Position numbers and translations under genes: made by a program. Positions 16,249 through 25,368 of a DNA stretch of 61,126 bases are shown here, piece by piece; position 1 is the first letter of the stretch; each line of letters opens with the position of its first letter. The notes below the pieces were generated by a model that was not told the DNA's origin, searched no databases, and saw only the letters and a program-made list of their open reading frames with translations. This DNA is from a virus, in the IMG/VR virus record IMGVR_UViG_3300008954_003412, positions 1 to 61,126 of that record. One strand, written 5' to 3'.

Positions 16249-17210
16249 AAAAAAGAGCACTAATAACCGGTGTTAATGGAATGGATGGAAGTCATTTATC
16301 CGACTTTCTTTTAGAAAAAGACTACGAAGTTTTTGGAATGGAAAGACGTTCATCTACGAAGAATAGAACAAATACACAGCATCTAGAGGGAAAGATTAAG
16401 TTTTTTACAGGAGACTTGACAGATCAAAATTCTCTTGTTCGAATCTTAAAAGAATGTGATCCTCATGAAGTTTATAATCTTGGATCACAATCATTTGTAG
16501 GAGAAAGCTGGAATACACCAGAGCAAACTTCAAATGTTACAGGAATGGGCGTTCTTAGAATGCTCGAAGCAATAAGAGAAACTAAAAGTAAAGCAAGATT
16601 TTATCAAGCAAGTACGTCAGAAATGTTTGGAAGAATGGTAGAAAATCCTGCTAAGGAAACAACACCATTTTATCCTCGGAGCCCATATGGCGTTGCAAAA
16701 CTTTATGGGCACTGGATTACAAAAAACTACAGAGAATCTTATGATATGTTTGCCGTGTCTGGTATTCTTTTTAATCATGAGTCAGAGCGCCGCGGCCTGG
16801 AGTTTGTAACAAGAAAGATATCAGACGGGGTTGCAAAAATACATCTAGGTTTAGAAGATCATATTTCGCTTGGAAATTTAGATTCAAAAAGAGACTGGGG
16901 ATATGCTCCTGACTATGTAGAAGCAATGTGGCTGATGTTGCAGCAAGATAATCCAGAAGATTTTGTAATTGCAACAAATGAAACACATTCAATTAGAGAT
17001 TTTTTAAATGAGGCATTTACCTATATTGGAATTGATAAGTGGGAAAGCTACATAAAGCAAGATCCCAGATTTATGCGCCCGGCCGAAGTCGCAGTTCTTC
17101 GAGGTGATTATTCAAAAGCAAAAAATATTTTAGGATGGGAACCAAAAACTAACTTCAAGGATCTAGTCAAAAAAATGGTTACTAGTGATATTGAAAAACT
17201 TAAAAAATGA
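16245..17210 (+). CDS. gmd: GDP-mannose 4,6-dehydratase
   Basis: 321 aa short-chain dehydrogenase of the extended type. NAD(P) motif TGVNGMDG (8-15) is followed by the Gmd-typical GMERRSSTKNRTNTQHL. YNLGSQSFVGESW, the STSEMFG catalytic loop, Y148-x3-K152 (SPYGVAK) and FNHESERRGLEFVTRKI are further Gmd signatures. It converts GDP-D-mannose to GDP-4-keto-6-deoxy-D-mannose, the branch point for GDP-D-rhamnose (an Rmd-like gene is at 21708), GDP-fucose and 3,6-dideoxy sugars (a ColD-like gene is at 25880). ATG overlaps the previous stop. Confidence 0.93.
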   Translation: MKKRALITGVNGMDGSHLSDFLLEKDYEVFGMERRSSTKNRTNTQHLEGKIKFFTGDLTDQNSLVRILKECDPHEVYNLGSQSFVGESWNTPEQTSNVTGMGVLRMLEAIRETKSKARFYQASTSEMFGRMVENPAKETTPFYPRSPYGVAKLYGHWITKNYRESYDMFAVSGILFNHESERRGLEFVTRKISDGVAKIHLGLEDHISLGNLDSKRDWGYAPDYVEAMWLMLQQDNPEDFVIATNETHSIRDFLNEAFTYIGIDKWESYIKQDPRFMRPAEVAVLRGDYSKAKNILGWEPKTNFKDLVKKMVTSDIEKLKK

Positions 17211-17578
17211 ATACACTTGATAAAGACACTGCTTTAATGAAAAAAGTAGAAAAAGGCTGGGGTCATGAGCTCTGGATTCACAATGATGAAGAATATTGTG
17301 GAAAACTTCTTTATTTTAATGAAGGAAAAAGATGCAGCCTTCATTATCACGAAAGAAAAAAAGAAACTTTTTATTTACAGTCTGGCAAGCTAGAGTGCAC
17401 TTTTTATCACTTAGACCACCCGGAAATTAAAAATACAGTCATACTAGAAGCAGGTGATTCTAAAAAAATTCCGAGAAGATTAGTACACCAAATGATAGCG
17501 CTAGAAGACACAGTTTTATTTGAGTTTTCAACCCAACATTTTGATGAAGATTCAATTAGATTACAAAAAGGAGACTAA
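17207..17578 (+). CDS. single-domain cupin, sugar-phosphate isomerase-like, 123 aa
   Basis: The opening VEKGWGHELWIHNDEEYCGK and the metal-site pattern SLHYHERKKETFYLQSGKLE followed by IPRRLVHQM match the cupin of type II mannose-6-phosphate isomerases, minus the guanylyltransferase domain. Placed after gmd, it could help supply mannose-6-phosphate for GDP-mannose, but a standalone cupin may also act on another keto-sugar. ATGA overlap with gmd. Confidence 0.7.
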   Translation: MNTLDKDTALMKKVEKGWGHELWIHNDEEYCGKLLYFNEGKRCSLHYHERKKETFYLQSGKLECTFYHLDHPEIKNTVILEAGDSKKIPRRLVHQMIALEDTVLFEFSTQHFDEDSIRLQKGD

Positions 17579-18355
17579 ATGAACAGCAATTTTCTTGACT
17601 TTGGTAAAATCAAAGAAGAGGTAAAAGTAGAAGATATCCCGGAAAGAACTGGGAATATTAAAAAGATAAACATTAAGGATAAGATCAAAAGTCTTGGAAT
17701 TAATTTAGAAGATTTGCGTCTTGGTGATTTCGATCAAATTGGCGAAGTTACTGCAAAGAAAAAAAGAGATCCAGGTTCTGAACTTTATAAAACTGTAGGT
17801 GCATTTTTTCGGCCAAATTACGAAAGAGGACTCTTGATTTATTCCTTGATTAAGAAGTACAATGTAAAGTCTTTCTTAGAAATTGGATTTGGAAGAGGTT
17901 ATGGAACTATGTGTGCAGCAATGGCACTAGCTGAAAACGGTGGTGGCAAAATCACAACAATAGACCCAGCTTTTGACCAGAATTTTCTTAATCAATTAAG
18001 CGAAATATTTCCAAAAAACTGGTTTGATCAAATTCAATTTGTAAAAGGCAAATCCCAAGATTATCTTTCCCAAATGAAAGATAAGTTTGATTTTGTCTAT
18101 ATTGACGGTGATCATACATATGCTGCAACTAAAGCTGATTGGGAGCTTACAAAAGATCGATATAATAAAGTTCTTTTATTTGATGATTATCATCTTCCTG
18201 GGAAGGTTCAAAAAGATATCGAGTGCTCAAATCTAATTGATCAAATTGAAGATGATTCTAAAGAACTCATTATTATGGATAGACGAATATTTTTAGATGA
18301 CCGAGGATACACAGATGATCAAATTAATTATGGGCAAGTTCTTTTAACTCGTTAG
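17579..18355 (+). CDS. class I SAM-dependent methyltransferase, 258 aa
   Basis: AAAGGAG precedes the ATG. The SAM-binding motif LEIGFGRGYGT lies near residues 100-110, TTIDPAF follows at the second strand, and FVYIDGDHTY marks the Methyltransf_24-type acidic loop. The N-terminal 70 residues are a charged extension. Such enzymes often O-methylate sugars in surface glycans. Acceptor unknown; the location inside the glycan run supports a sugar substrate. Confidence 0.78.
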   Translation: MNSNFLDFGKIKEEVKVEDIPERTGNIKKINIKDKIKSLGINLEDLRLGDFDQIGEVTAKKKRDPGSELYKTVGAFFRPNYERGLLIYSLIKKYNVKSFLEIGFGRGYGTMCAAMALAENGGGKITTIDPAFDQNFLNQLSEIFPKNWFDQIQFVKGKSQDYLSQMKDKFDFVYIDGDHTYAATKADWELTKDRYNKVLLFDDYHLPGKVQKDIECSNLIDQIEDDSKELIIMDRRIFLDDRGYTDDQINYGQVLLTR

Positions 18356-18358
18356 TAT

Positions 18359-19276
18359 ATGAAGATTCTTATAAATAGAAAACCTGTTGATGGTCCTTGG
18401 GGCGGCGGAAATTTATTTGTGCGCGCCTTTTGTGAGGTTTTAAGATCATGTGGTCATGAAGTTGTGTTCAGTCTTGATCCTGGCTTAGATGTAATTTTTA
18501 TTCAAGATCCCAGATATAGCGATCTAGGTATTTCAATAAATGAAATTGCAAGATTTAAGAAAGAAAACCCAAGTGTAAAAATAATCCACAGAGTAAATGA
18601 GTGTGATGCAAGAAAAAACACCAAGGATGTTGATAGTCTATTAAGAGCATGCTCCAGCATTTCAGATACTACAGTTTTTGTCTCTCACTGGATGAAAGAT
18701 TACCATAAAAATCGGGACTGGCATTGTAAAGATACTGCTGTCGTCTATAATGGCGTGAACAAAGATCATTTTAAAAAAAGAGATAAAATAAAAAATAACA
18801 AAATCAACATCGTTGCCCACCACTGGTCAGATAATCGACTCAAAGGTGCAGATGTTTATGAGTTCTTAGATGATTTTGTTGGAAAAAATGATAAATTTAC
18901 TTTTACATATATTGGAAGAACGTCTAGTAAGTTTAAAAATACTAAAATTATAGAACCAATTTCTGGCCTGGTTTTAGGGGAAGAATTATCTAAATATGAC
19001 ATCTATGTAAGCGGCTCAAGATTTGATCCGGGACCCAATCATATTCTAGAAAGTCTCGCATGTGAAATGCCTACTTTTGTGCATGTAGATGGCGGAGGAG
19101 CCAAAGAGTTTGCTGGAAAAAACTTCTCATTTGAAACCCCGGAAGATTTATCCAAGCTTTTAGAAAATACTTCTTTAAATATTCAAAATTGTACTTTCCC
19201 AGGAACGTGGAGAGAATGCATAGGAAGATATCTTGCAATCATAGAAAGAAGTTTTGATAATGAAAATTGCATTTGA
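18359..19276 (+). CDS. GT4-like glycosyltransferase, 305 aa
   Basis: It begins with the GT4 N-terminal pattern MKILINRKPVDGPWGGGNLF. TVFVSHWMKDYH, VVYNGVNKDHF, KLKGAD-type region RLKGADVYEFL, and the donor site GPNHILESLACEMPTFVHVD follow. The final 17 bases overlap the HAD gene. The GGG loop after the first strand is the usual acceptor loop. Specific sugar unknown. Confidence 0.8.
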   Translation: MKILINRKPVDGPWGGGNLFVRAFCEVLRSCGHEVVFSLDPGLDVIFIQDPRYSDLGISINEIARFKKENPSVKIIHRVNECDARKNTKDVDSLLRACSSISDTTVFVSHWMKDYHKNRDWHCKDTAVVYNGVNKDHFKKRDKIKNNKINIVAHHWSDNRLKGADVYEFLDDFVGKNDKFTFTYIGRTSSKFKNTKIIEPISGLVLGEELSKYDIYVSGSRFDPGPNHILESLACEMPTFVHVDGGGAKEFAGKNFSFETPEDLSKLLENTSLNIQNCTFPGTWRECIGRYLAIIERSFDNENCI

Positions 19277-19631
19277 TTTAGATGGCGTAATCTGCAAAAG
19301 AACATCTGAAGATGGCGGAGTAGAAAAATACAATACATGCTATCCTGATTTAGACGTTGTAAAAATAGTCAACGAGCTTACCAATTCAGGAAATCAAGTT
19401 TTTATTTATACTGCAAGGGGTATGAACACATTTGACGGCGATGTAAGCAGAGTTTACGATAATCTATATAGCTTAACAAAGAACCAGCTCAAAAACTGGG
19501 GTGTAAATTATACACAACTTATAATGGGTAAAGCATCTTACGACCTCCTCATTGATGATAAAGCACTAAATTCTAAAATTATAAAGTCGACAAAGACAAT
19601 TACAGACTTCTTGACTAATAATGAATCATAA
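19260..19631 (+). CDS. HAD-superfamily sugar phosphatase-like protein, 123 aa
   Basis: I start at the ATG at 19260 (a TTG lies two codons upstream). D6-x-D8 in AFDLDGVICK is the HAD nucleophile pair, YTARGMN gives the motif II Thr, and GKASYDLLIDDKALN gives Lys and the DD metal pair. This compact form is typical of phosphatases in capsule and LPS clusters. It overlaps the preceding glycosyltransferase and the following nucleotidyltransferase, so HAD, RfaE2-like and RfaE1-like form a functional trio for activating a sugar phosphate. Confidence 0.82.
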   Translation: MKIAFDLDGVICKRTSEDGGVEKYNTCYPDLDVVKIVNELTNSGNQVFIYTARGMNTFDGDVSRVYDNLYSLTKNQLKNWGVNYTQLIMGKASYDLLIDDKALNSKIIKSTKTITDFLTNNES

Positions 19632-20022
19632 GATAGTTTTTACAAATGGTTGCTTTGATATTCTTCACAAAGGACATGTAGAGCTTTTAAAGTATTGCAA
19701 GACGCTTGGGTGTAAAGTAATTGTAGGTATCAATAGTGACAAAAGCGTAAAAAGACTCAAGGGCAATACACGCCCAATCAGCTGCCAGAGTGACAGAAAG
19801 GCTGTTCTAGAATCAATCAAGTTTGTTGATGAGGTTTTCATATTTGAAGAAGACACCCCTTATAGATTGATCAAATCTATTAATCCAGATGTAATTGTAA
19901 AAGGCGGCGATTACAAGAAAGAAGATGTTGTAGGAAGCGACCTTTGTGAAGTAAAGATTTTTAATTTTATAGACGGGTATTCTACGTCTTCTATCCTTGA
20001 TGAGATTTTGAATGGTAAATAA
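19621..20022 (+). CDS. RfaE2/HldE-C-like sugar-phosphate nucleotidyltransferase
   Basis: 133 aa. The nucleotidyltransferase core is unmistakable: VFTNGCFDILHKGH with HxGH at 16-19, VGINSDKSVKRLKGNTRPI, and VKGGDYKKEDVVG. In bacteria this is the C-terminal half of HldE, which makes ADP-D-glycero-beta-D-manno-heptose. Here it is a separate gene and lies upstream of the kinase half, the reverse of the fused order. It overlaps the kinase gene by 11 bases. Confidence 0.85.
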   Translation: MNHKIVFTNGCFDILHKGHVELLKYCKTLGCKVIVGINSDKSVKRLKGNTRPISCQSDRKAVLESIKFVDEVFIFEEDTPYRLIKSINPDVIVKGGDYKKEDVVGSDLCEVKIFNFIDGYSTSSILDEILNGK

Positions 20023-20815
20023 AATTAAAGATCCAAAAATTTTGATTTTTGGAGAAACATGTATCGATCGATATATTTTTGGCACATGCAGCCGCCTTAG
20101 TCCAGAAGATCCCGTTCCTATCTTTGTTGATTCTGGAAATATCGACGACCGCCCCGGAATGTCAAAAAATGTTTTAAAAAATTTAGAAAATCTCGGAAAC
20201 AATATTGACCACATTACGCATAATGAAAAAATTATTAAAACAAGGATTGTAGCTACTGGGTATGCACACTATAGAAGCCTTCTAAGAATAGACAAAGAAG
20301 CAAAAGTTAGACCACTTAGCAATAAAAGGTTAAATAGTATTAGATTTTCTGACTATGATATTATTGTAATTTCTGACTACAATAAAGGGTTTTTAAGCCA
20401 TGATACTTGTAGAAAAATTTGCAAACTAGCATTCACCAATAATAAAAAAGTCTTTGTAGATTCTAAAAAAACTGATCTTTCATGTTTTGAAAATGCTGTT
20501 ATCAAAATAAATCAACTTGAAAAAAGCCTATGCAATAAACTTCCTAAAAACTTTGAGATAATTGTTACTTTGGGATCTAAGGGCGCAATCTATAAAGATA
20601 AAATTATTCCTGCATTTAATAAATATATTGCTGATGATTTGGGGCAAAGAGATGTTTGCGGCGCCGGAGATACATTTTTGGCTGCCCTTATACATAAGTT
20701 CATTAGAAGTAATAATCTAAAAGAGGCAATTGAGTTTGCTAACAAATGTGCAGCAATTGTTGTTTGCAGATTTGGAACATCACAAATTTCTAAAGACGAT
20801 TTAAAAGATTTATAA
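20012..20815 (+). CDS. PfkB-family kinase, RfaE1/HldE-N-like
   Basis: 267 aa, slightly shorter than typical RfaE1 domains (about 310). It has ILIFGETCIDRYIFG with SRLSPEDPVPIF, the heptose-kinase-like opening, YDIIVISDYNKGFL, and the PfkB anion hole and catalytic base CGAGDTF (G217-A218-G219-D220). With the preceding HxGH gene it forms a split HldE system: phosphorylate heptose-7-phosphate, then adenylylate. No GmhA isomerase or HldD epimerase is recognisable in the window, so the substrate could be host-made or a different sugar. Confidence 0.83.
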   Translation: MVNKIKDPKILIFGETCIDRYIFGTCSRLSPEDPVPIFVDSGNIDDRPGMSKNVLKNLENLGNNIDHITHNEKIIKTRIVATGYAHYRSLLRIDKEAKVRPLSNKRLNSIRFSDYDIIVISDYNKGFLSHDTCRKICKLAFTNNKKVFVDSKKTDLSCFENAVIKINQLEKSLCNKLPKNFEIIVTLGSKGAIYKDKIIPAFNKYIADDLGQRDVCGAGDTFLAALIHKFIRSNNLKEAIEFANKCAAIVVCRFGTSQISKDDLKDL

Positions 20816-20824
20816 GAAGATAAA

Positions 20825-21718
20825 ATGCCTAATCCGCTAATTTCAATTGCAATTCATTCTGGAAAGAGAGAATATTATCCGCTGCTAGAGAATCTTTTAA
20901 AGTCATTCTTAGTCTGTAATACATACCCAGAAGTAGAAATTATCTTATTAGAAACCGCACAAAACTTTGATATTAGACAGTGGTTTTTAGATATCGACTT
21001 CAATGATAAGTTTGTAAACTTTGATGGTACAAAAACATCTATAGAAAAAACTCCCGGAACTAACATACAAAAGAAAGCTTTGTTCTTAAATTACGATGAA
21101 AGTGTGCCCTGGTTCACGTGCTATATGGATGCAATGAATAAATCAGTAAAAGAATCAAAAGGAGAATATTTTGCTTTTTTAGCGGAAGATAATCAGTTTT
21201 TTATAAAAGGTAATATTTTTCAAGATTATGTTGCATTACTAGAAGGCCTAGGAAAATCTATGTATATGACAAATCTCTCGGGTTTACATGGTTATAAATA
21301 CACTAAAAAGAATAATAGTTTTTCTCCGCCAGAATCTGTAAATAATATAATGCTTTTTAAGTGTAACTACACTAAATGGGATCCAACATATTTTTGTCAT
21401 AAAAGTATTTATAAAGCTTTGGGCAAACATGCAATGTCTACTGTAGAAAATCCCCATCAAACTATTGAGTATTTTTCTAAAAAAGCACAAGACATCGGAT
21501 TGAAAAGATGTTTCAAGCATATTTCCGCAGTAATTTGGATGCAAAACAATAAAAGAGATCAGCTTATAAACAAGATTAAAAAAAGAACATTAAAAAATCC
21601 TGACTATATCTTGTATAAAATTAGCACACTAGAAGAAGTCAAAGAAATCAAAAAACACGTCAGAAAAGACCAGCTTACTCCATTTTCTGGAGATTTGTGG
21701 AAGACCAATGATGAATAA
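20825..21718 (+). CDS. probable GT2-type glycosyltransferase, 297 aa
   Basis: The N-terminus ISIAIHSGKREYYPLLENLL and VEIILLETAQNF resembles the GT-A first strands, and YFAFLAEDNQFF sits where the DxD metal motif is expected, with AED instead. SYLQNNKRD-like tail region IWMQNNKRDQ follows. Divergent compared with its neighbours. It ends 11 bases inside the next gene. Call rests on fold pattern and context. Confidence 0.5.
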   Translation: MPNPLISIAIHSGKREYYPLLENLLKSFLVCNTYPEVEIILLETAQNFDIRQWFLDIDFNDKFVNFDGTKTSIEKTPGTNIQKKALFLNYDESVPWFTCYMDAMNKSVKESKGEYFAFLAEDNQFFIKGNIFQDYVALLEGLGKSMYMTNLSGLHGYKYTKKNNSFSPPESVNNIMLFKCNYTKWDPTYFCHKSIYKALGKHAMSTVENPHQTIEYFSKKAQDIGLKRCFKHISAVIWMQNNKRDQLINKIKKRTLKNPDYILYKISTLEEVKEIKKHVRKDQLTPFSGDLWKTNDE

Positions 21719-22721
21719 AAATGCTATTATAACAGGAATTGCGGGAATGGTAGGTTCCCATCTTGCTGACTATCTTTTAGAAAATACTGATTGGGATATT
21801 ATAGGCTTTCTAAGATGGAATGATCCTATGGAGAACCTATCTCATCTTTTTGAAAGAATCAATAACAAAGATAGAATAACTTTGTTCTTTGGAGATCTCA
21901 ATGACCAGAGTTCAATTCATTCATGCTTGAAGGAAAACAAACCTGATTATATTTTTCATCTTGCAGCACAATCATATCCTCAAACTAGTTTTGTAGCTCC
22001 GATAGATACGCTGAATACTAATATTCTAGGAACTGCCAAGCTTTTGGAAGAAGTAAAAAATTTAAACTATGATCCTGTAATTCATGTCTGCGCTTCTTCT
22101 GAGGTTTTTGGAAAAGTACCAAAAAAATATTTGCCTATAAATGAAGATGTTCCATTTCATCCTGCATCACCATACGCTATATCTAAAGTTGGAACAGACT
22201 TAGTCGGACGCTATTATGCAGAAGCATATAATATGAAAATAATGACTACAAGAATGTTTACACATACTGGGCCAAGAAGAGGAGATGTTTTTGCAGAATC
22301 AACTTTTGCTAAACAAATTGCCATGATTGAAAAGGGTCTTATTGATCCTGTAATAAAAGTGGGGAATTTAGATTCTCTTAGAACATGGGCTGATGTAAGA
22401 GATGCGGTAAGGGCATATTATATGCTGGTTACAAATAATCCAATCTCAGGCGAGTATTACAATATTGGTGGATCGTATAGCTGTACAATAAAAGAAATGC
22501 TTGATTTTCTTGTAAGAAATTCAACTTGCAAAAATATTGAAATACAGGTAGACCCTGAGAGATTAAGGCCGATTGATGCAAATTTGCAAGTTCCTGATAC
22601 ATCAAAGTTTAAAAAACATACAGGATGGGAGCCGCAAATTAAATTTGAAACAACAATGCTAGACCTCCTAGATTACTGGAGAGAAAGAGTTAAGTCAGGA
22701 AAAATGTTTCTGACAAGGTAA
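21708..22721 (+). CDS. NAD(P)-dependent sugar epimerase/reductase, Rmd-like
   Basis: 337 aa extended SDR. TGIAGMVGSHL is the Rossmann loop, CASSEVFGKV carries the catalytic Ser, SPYAISKVG gives YxxxK, and FTHTGPRRG plus the C-terminal RLRPIDANLQVPDTSKF resemble GDP-6-deoxy-D-mannose reductases and related Gmd-like enzymes. It would turn the Gmd product into GDP-D-rhamnose. A 4,6-dehydratase activity on a different sugar is the alternative. Overlaps the previous gene. Confidence 0.72.
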   Translation: MMNKNAIITGIAGMVGSHLADYLLENTDWDIIGFLRWNDPMENLSHLFERINNKDRITLFFGDLNDQSSIHSCLKENKPDYIFHLAAQSYPQTSFVAPIDTLNTNILGTAKLLEEVKNLNYDPVIHVCASSEVFGKVPKKYLPINEDVPFHPASPYAISKVGTDLVGRYYAEAYNMKIMTTRMFTHTGPRRGDVFAESTFAKQIAMIEKGLIDPVIKVGNLDSLRTWADVRDAVRAYYMLVTNNPISGEYYNIGGSYSCTIKEMLDFLVRNSTCKNIEIQVDPERLRPIDANLQVPDTSKFKKHTGWEPQIKFETTMLDLLDYWRERVKSGKMFLTR

Positions 22722-22727
22722 AAAATA

Positions 22728-24245
22728 ATGAATAAAAAATTAGATGTCTTGTTTGTTCATCCAAATGCTTCTGGGAAAGTTTATCAAGATCTAAGTAAAG
22801 ATTTTGCTGCTATTGAACCACCAATTTGGGCAGCACTTTTAGCAAATCATACAAGATCTAAAGGGTTTGATACAAGAATTCTAGATTGCGAAGCAGAGAG
22901 ACTTTCATACTCTGAAAGCGTAAAAACAATAACAAATATAAATGCAAGACTTGTCGTTATTGTAGTTTATGGGCAACAACCGTCAGCATCTACTCAAAAT
23001 ATGGAAGGTGTAAGATCACTTTTATCACTCTTGAAAAAAGAAGATACAAAAGATTTCAAGACTCTATTGGTGGGATTGCATCCATCTGCTTTAGCTAGAC
23101 AAACTCTTGAAATCGAAGATGCAGATTTTGTTTGTCAAGGTGAAGGACCACATACAATAACAGGATTGCTACGATGTAGCGATATGAGAAACGTAGATGA
23201 GCTAAAAAATGTTCCAGGATTATGGTTTTGGAAAAATAATAAAGTAGCATATACCAAACCCGCACCCATAATAAGTCAGGACAATCTAGACAAAGAACTT
23301 CCTGGAATGGCGTGGGATCTTCTTCCTATGAAAAAATACAGAACTGCTAATTGGCATGCTATGTCAAACAATAATGATCGAGAACCATTTGCATCGCTCT
23401 ATACTAGCTTAGGCTGCCCGTTTAAATGCAGTTTTTGCTGTATTAATGCACCGTTTGGTAATAACAATTTAGAAAACTGGGATCATGGAAGAAATAAATT
23501 TAGATTCTGGAGCCCGGATTTTATTATTGAAGAATTTGACAAGATACATAAGTTAGGAATAAGGAATGTTAAGATAGCAGATGAAATGTTTGTTCTTAAT
23601 AAATCTCATTTCTTATCTTTGTGCAATAAAATTATTGAAAGAAAATATGATTTTAATATTTGGGCGTACGCTAGAATTGACACAGTCAAAGAAGAGTATT
23701 TAGATACACTTAAAAAAGCAGGAGTAAATTGGCTTGCGCTAGGAATCGAGTCAGGAAATTCTGCAGTTAGAAAAGATGTAGTAAAAGGAAAATTCACTGA
23801 GCTCAATATTAAAGATTTAGTTAAAAAAATTCAAGATGCGGGAATTAACGTTATAGGAAACTATATTTTTGGATTACCAGAAGATGACAATTCATCTATG
23901 AGAGAAACTTTAGACTTAGCAAAAGACTTGCAATGTGAGTTTGCAAATTTTTATTGCACAATGGCGTATCCCGGATCTAAGCTTTATCTAGATGCGATAA
24001 AAAACGGATGGGAGTTACCAGATTCTTATATTGGTTATTCACAACATGCATATGAAATGAAACCGCTAAATACCTGCAAGATATCAGCTAAAGATGTAGT
24101 AAAATTTAGAGATAGTGCATTTCATGAATATTATGAAGATCCAAACTATTTAGATTTTGTTGAAAATAAATTTGGAATCAATACAAGAAATGAAATTGTA
24201 AAAATGACAAAGCACCGCCTCAAAAGAAAAATTCTAGGTGATTAA
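22728..24245 (+). CDS. B12-binding radical SAM protein, 505 aa
   Basis: Residues about 1-165 form a cobalamin-binding-like Rossmann domain (VLFVHPNASGKVY, then ARLVVIVVYGQQPSAS and LLVGLHPSALA). The radical SAM cluster is C230-x3-C234-x2-C237 in LGCPFKCSFC, followed by VKIADEMFV and GIESGNSAVRKDV. Members of this family methylate or rearrange unreactive carbons, and several act on sugars or lipids. In a glycan cluster a C-methyl or deoxy-sugar modification is plausible; substrate not deducible. Confidence 0.85.
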   Translation: MNKKLDVLFVHPNASGKVYQDLSKDFAAIEPPIWAALLANHTRSKGFDTRILDCEAERLSYSESVKTITNINARLVVIVVYGQQPSASTQNMEGVRSLLSLLKKEDTKDFKTLLVGLHPSALARQTLEIEDADFVCQGEGPHTITGLLRCSDMRNVDELKNVPGLWFWKNNKVAYTKPAPIISQDNLDKELPGMAWDLLPMKKYRTANWHAMSNNNDREPFASLYTSLGCPFKCSFCCINAPFGNNNLENWDHGRNKFRFWSPDFIIEEFDKIHKLGIRNVKIADEMFVLNKSHFLSLCNKIIERKYDFNIWAYARIDTVKEEYLDTLKKAGVNWLALGIESGNSAVRKDVVKGKFTELNIKDLVKKIQDAGINVIGNYIFGLPEDDNSSMRETLDLAKDLQCEFANFYCTMAYPGSKLYLDAIKNGWELPDSYIGYSQHAYEMKPLNTCKISAKDVVKFRDSAFHEYYEDPNYLDFVENKFGINTRNEIVKMTKHRLKRKILGD

Positions 24246-24734
24246 ATGAATAAAAATATTGCAGGCGTAAAAGTAATTCAGCCAGATGTTCACGTAGATT
24301 TTCGAGGAGATTTGTGGACAATTTGGAACAAAAATGAAACTAATATTCCGCTAGAGTTTAATCATGACAAAGTATCTACATCTCGTCAAAGCGTTCTTCG
24401 AGGAATTCATGGGGATTTCAAGTCCCACAAGTTAGTTACATGTCTTTATGGAGAACTATATTTTGTTATAGTTGATAATAGAAAAAACTCTCCTACATAT
24501 ATGGAATATGATTCAATGATTTTAGATGATAGATCTAGAAAGCAAGTTCTTTTGCCACCTGGCGTAGGAAATGGATTTGTTGTTCTTAGTAAAAATTCTG
24601 TCTTTCATTATAAGTGGTCATATGAAGGAAATTATCCAGATGTAGATAAACAGTTTACAATAAAATGGAATGACCCAAGACTTAATATTGATTGGCCTAT
24701 TTCTAATCCAATCTTACAACTAAGAGATAAATAA
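24246..24734 (+). CDS. dTDP-4-dehydrorhamnose 3,5-epimerase-like (RmlC family) protein
   Basis: 162 aa, a little shorter than RmlC (about 180). Family blocks: DVHVDFRGDLWTIW, RQSVLRGIHGD with the catalytic His, KLVTCLYGELYFVIVDNRKN, LLPPGVGNGFVVLS, HYKWSYEG and KWNDPRLNIDWP. It epimerises a 4-keto-deoxysugar at C3 and/or C5. The donors made here appear GDP-linked, so a GDP-sugar substrate is possible. It shares one base with the next start (TAATG). Confidence 0.85.
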   Translation: MNKNIAGVKVIQPDVHVDFRGDLWTIWNKNETNIPLEFNHDKVSTSRQSVLRGIHGDFKSHKLVTCLYGELYFVIVDNRKNSPTYMEYDSMILDDRSRKQVLLPPGVGNGFVVLSKNSVFHYKWSYEGNYPDVDKQFTIKWNDPRLNIDWPISNPILQLRDK

Positions 24735-25366
24735 TGAATTTAAAAATACCGAGTCATCTTAAAAAAGTTAGAAATCCGCTAAAGAGCGAAAAAGAGCTTA
24801 TTGATTTTGAAGCAAAAGTAAGAGATTATTATGAAGATGGAAAAATCAGAGGCCCAATTCATCTAGCCAAAAACAACGAAAAAGAGTTGATTGAAATATT
24901 CCAATACATAGACAAGAATGACTGGGTATTTGTTCCGTGGAGAAATCACTATCATGCTCTTTTGCATGGTGTTGATCCTAACAAGCTTTTTAACTCTATT
25001 TTAGAGGGGAGAAGTATGGGGACAAATAATGTAAATCCAAATTTTTATGCTTCGTCTATCGTTGGTGGGATTCTTTCTCCTGCTCTCGGCGTAGCAATGG
25101 CACTAAAGCGCAAAGGATCTAAAAGCAAAGTGTGGTGTTTTGTTGGAGATATGACGTCAGAAACAGGCGTTTTTCATGAAGCATTTAAATATGCTAAAAA
25201 CTTTGATCTACCAATACAGTGGGTAATTGAAGACAACGATATGAGTGTTCATACACCAACAGAAATGGCGTGGGGGTCTAAGCAAGATATTCCAGAGGGT
25301 GCAATCTATTACAAATATGAAATGGGATATCCGCATCACGGAACAGGAAAGTGGGTTAATTTTTAA
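24734..25366 (+). CDS. thiamine-diphosphate enzyme, alpha (ThDP-binding) subunit
   Basis: 210 aa, resembling E1-alpha/transketolase N-terminal domains. SIVGGILSPALGVAMALKRK is followed by the ThDP/Mg motif GDMTSETGVFHEAFKYAKNF and WVIEDND. The partner pyrimidine-binding subunit is the next gene, 2 bases downstream. A two-gene ThDP enzyme between an RmlC-like and a ColD-like gene suggests addition of a two-carbon unit to a keto-sugar, as in branched-chain sugars. That substrate is inference. Confidence 0.78.
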   Translation: MNLKIPSHLKKVRNPLKSEKELIDFEAKVRDYYEDGKIRGPIHLAKNNEKELIEIFQYIDKNDWVFVPWRNHYHALLHGVDPNKLFNSILEGRSMGTNNVNPNFYASSIVGGILSPALGVAMALKRKGSKSKVWCFVGDMTSETGVFHEAFKYAKNFDLPIQWVIEDNDMSVHTPTEMAWGSKQDIPEGAIYYKYEMGYPHHGTGKWVNF

Positions 25367-25368
25367 TT

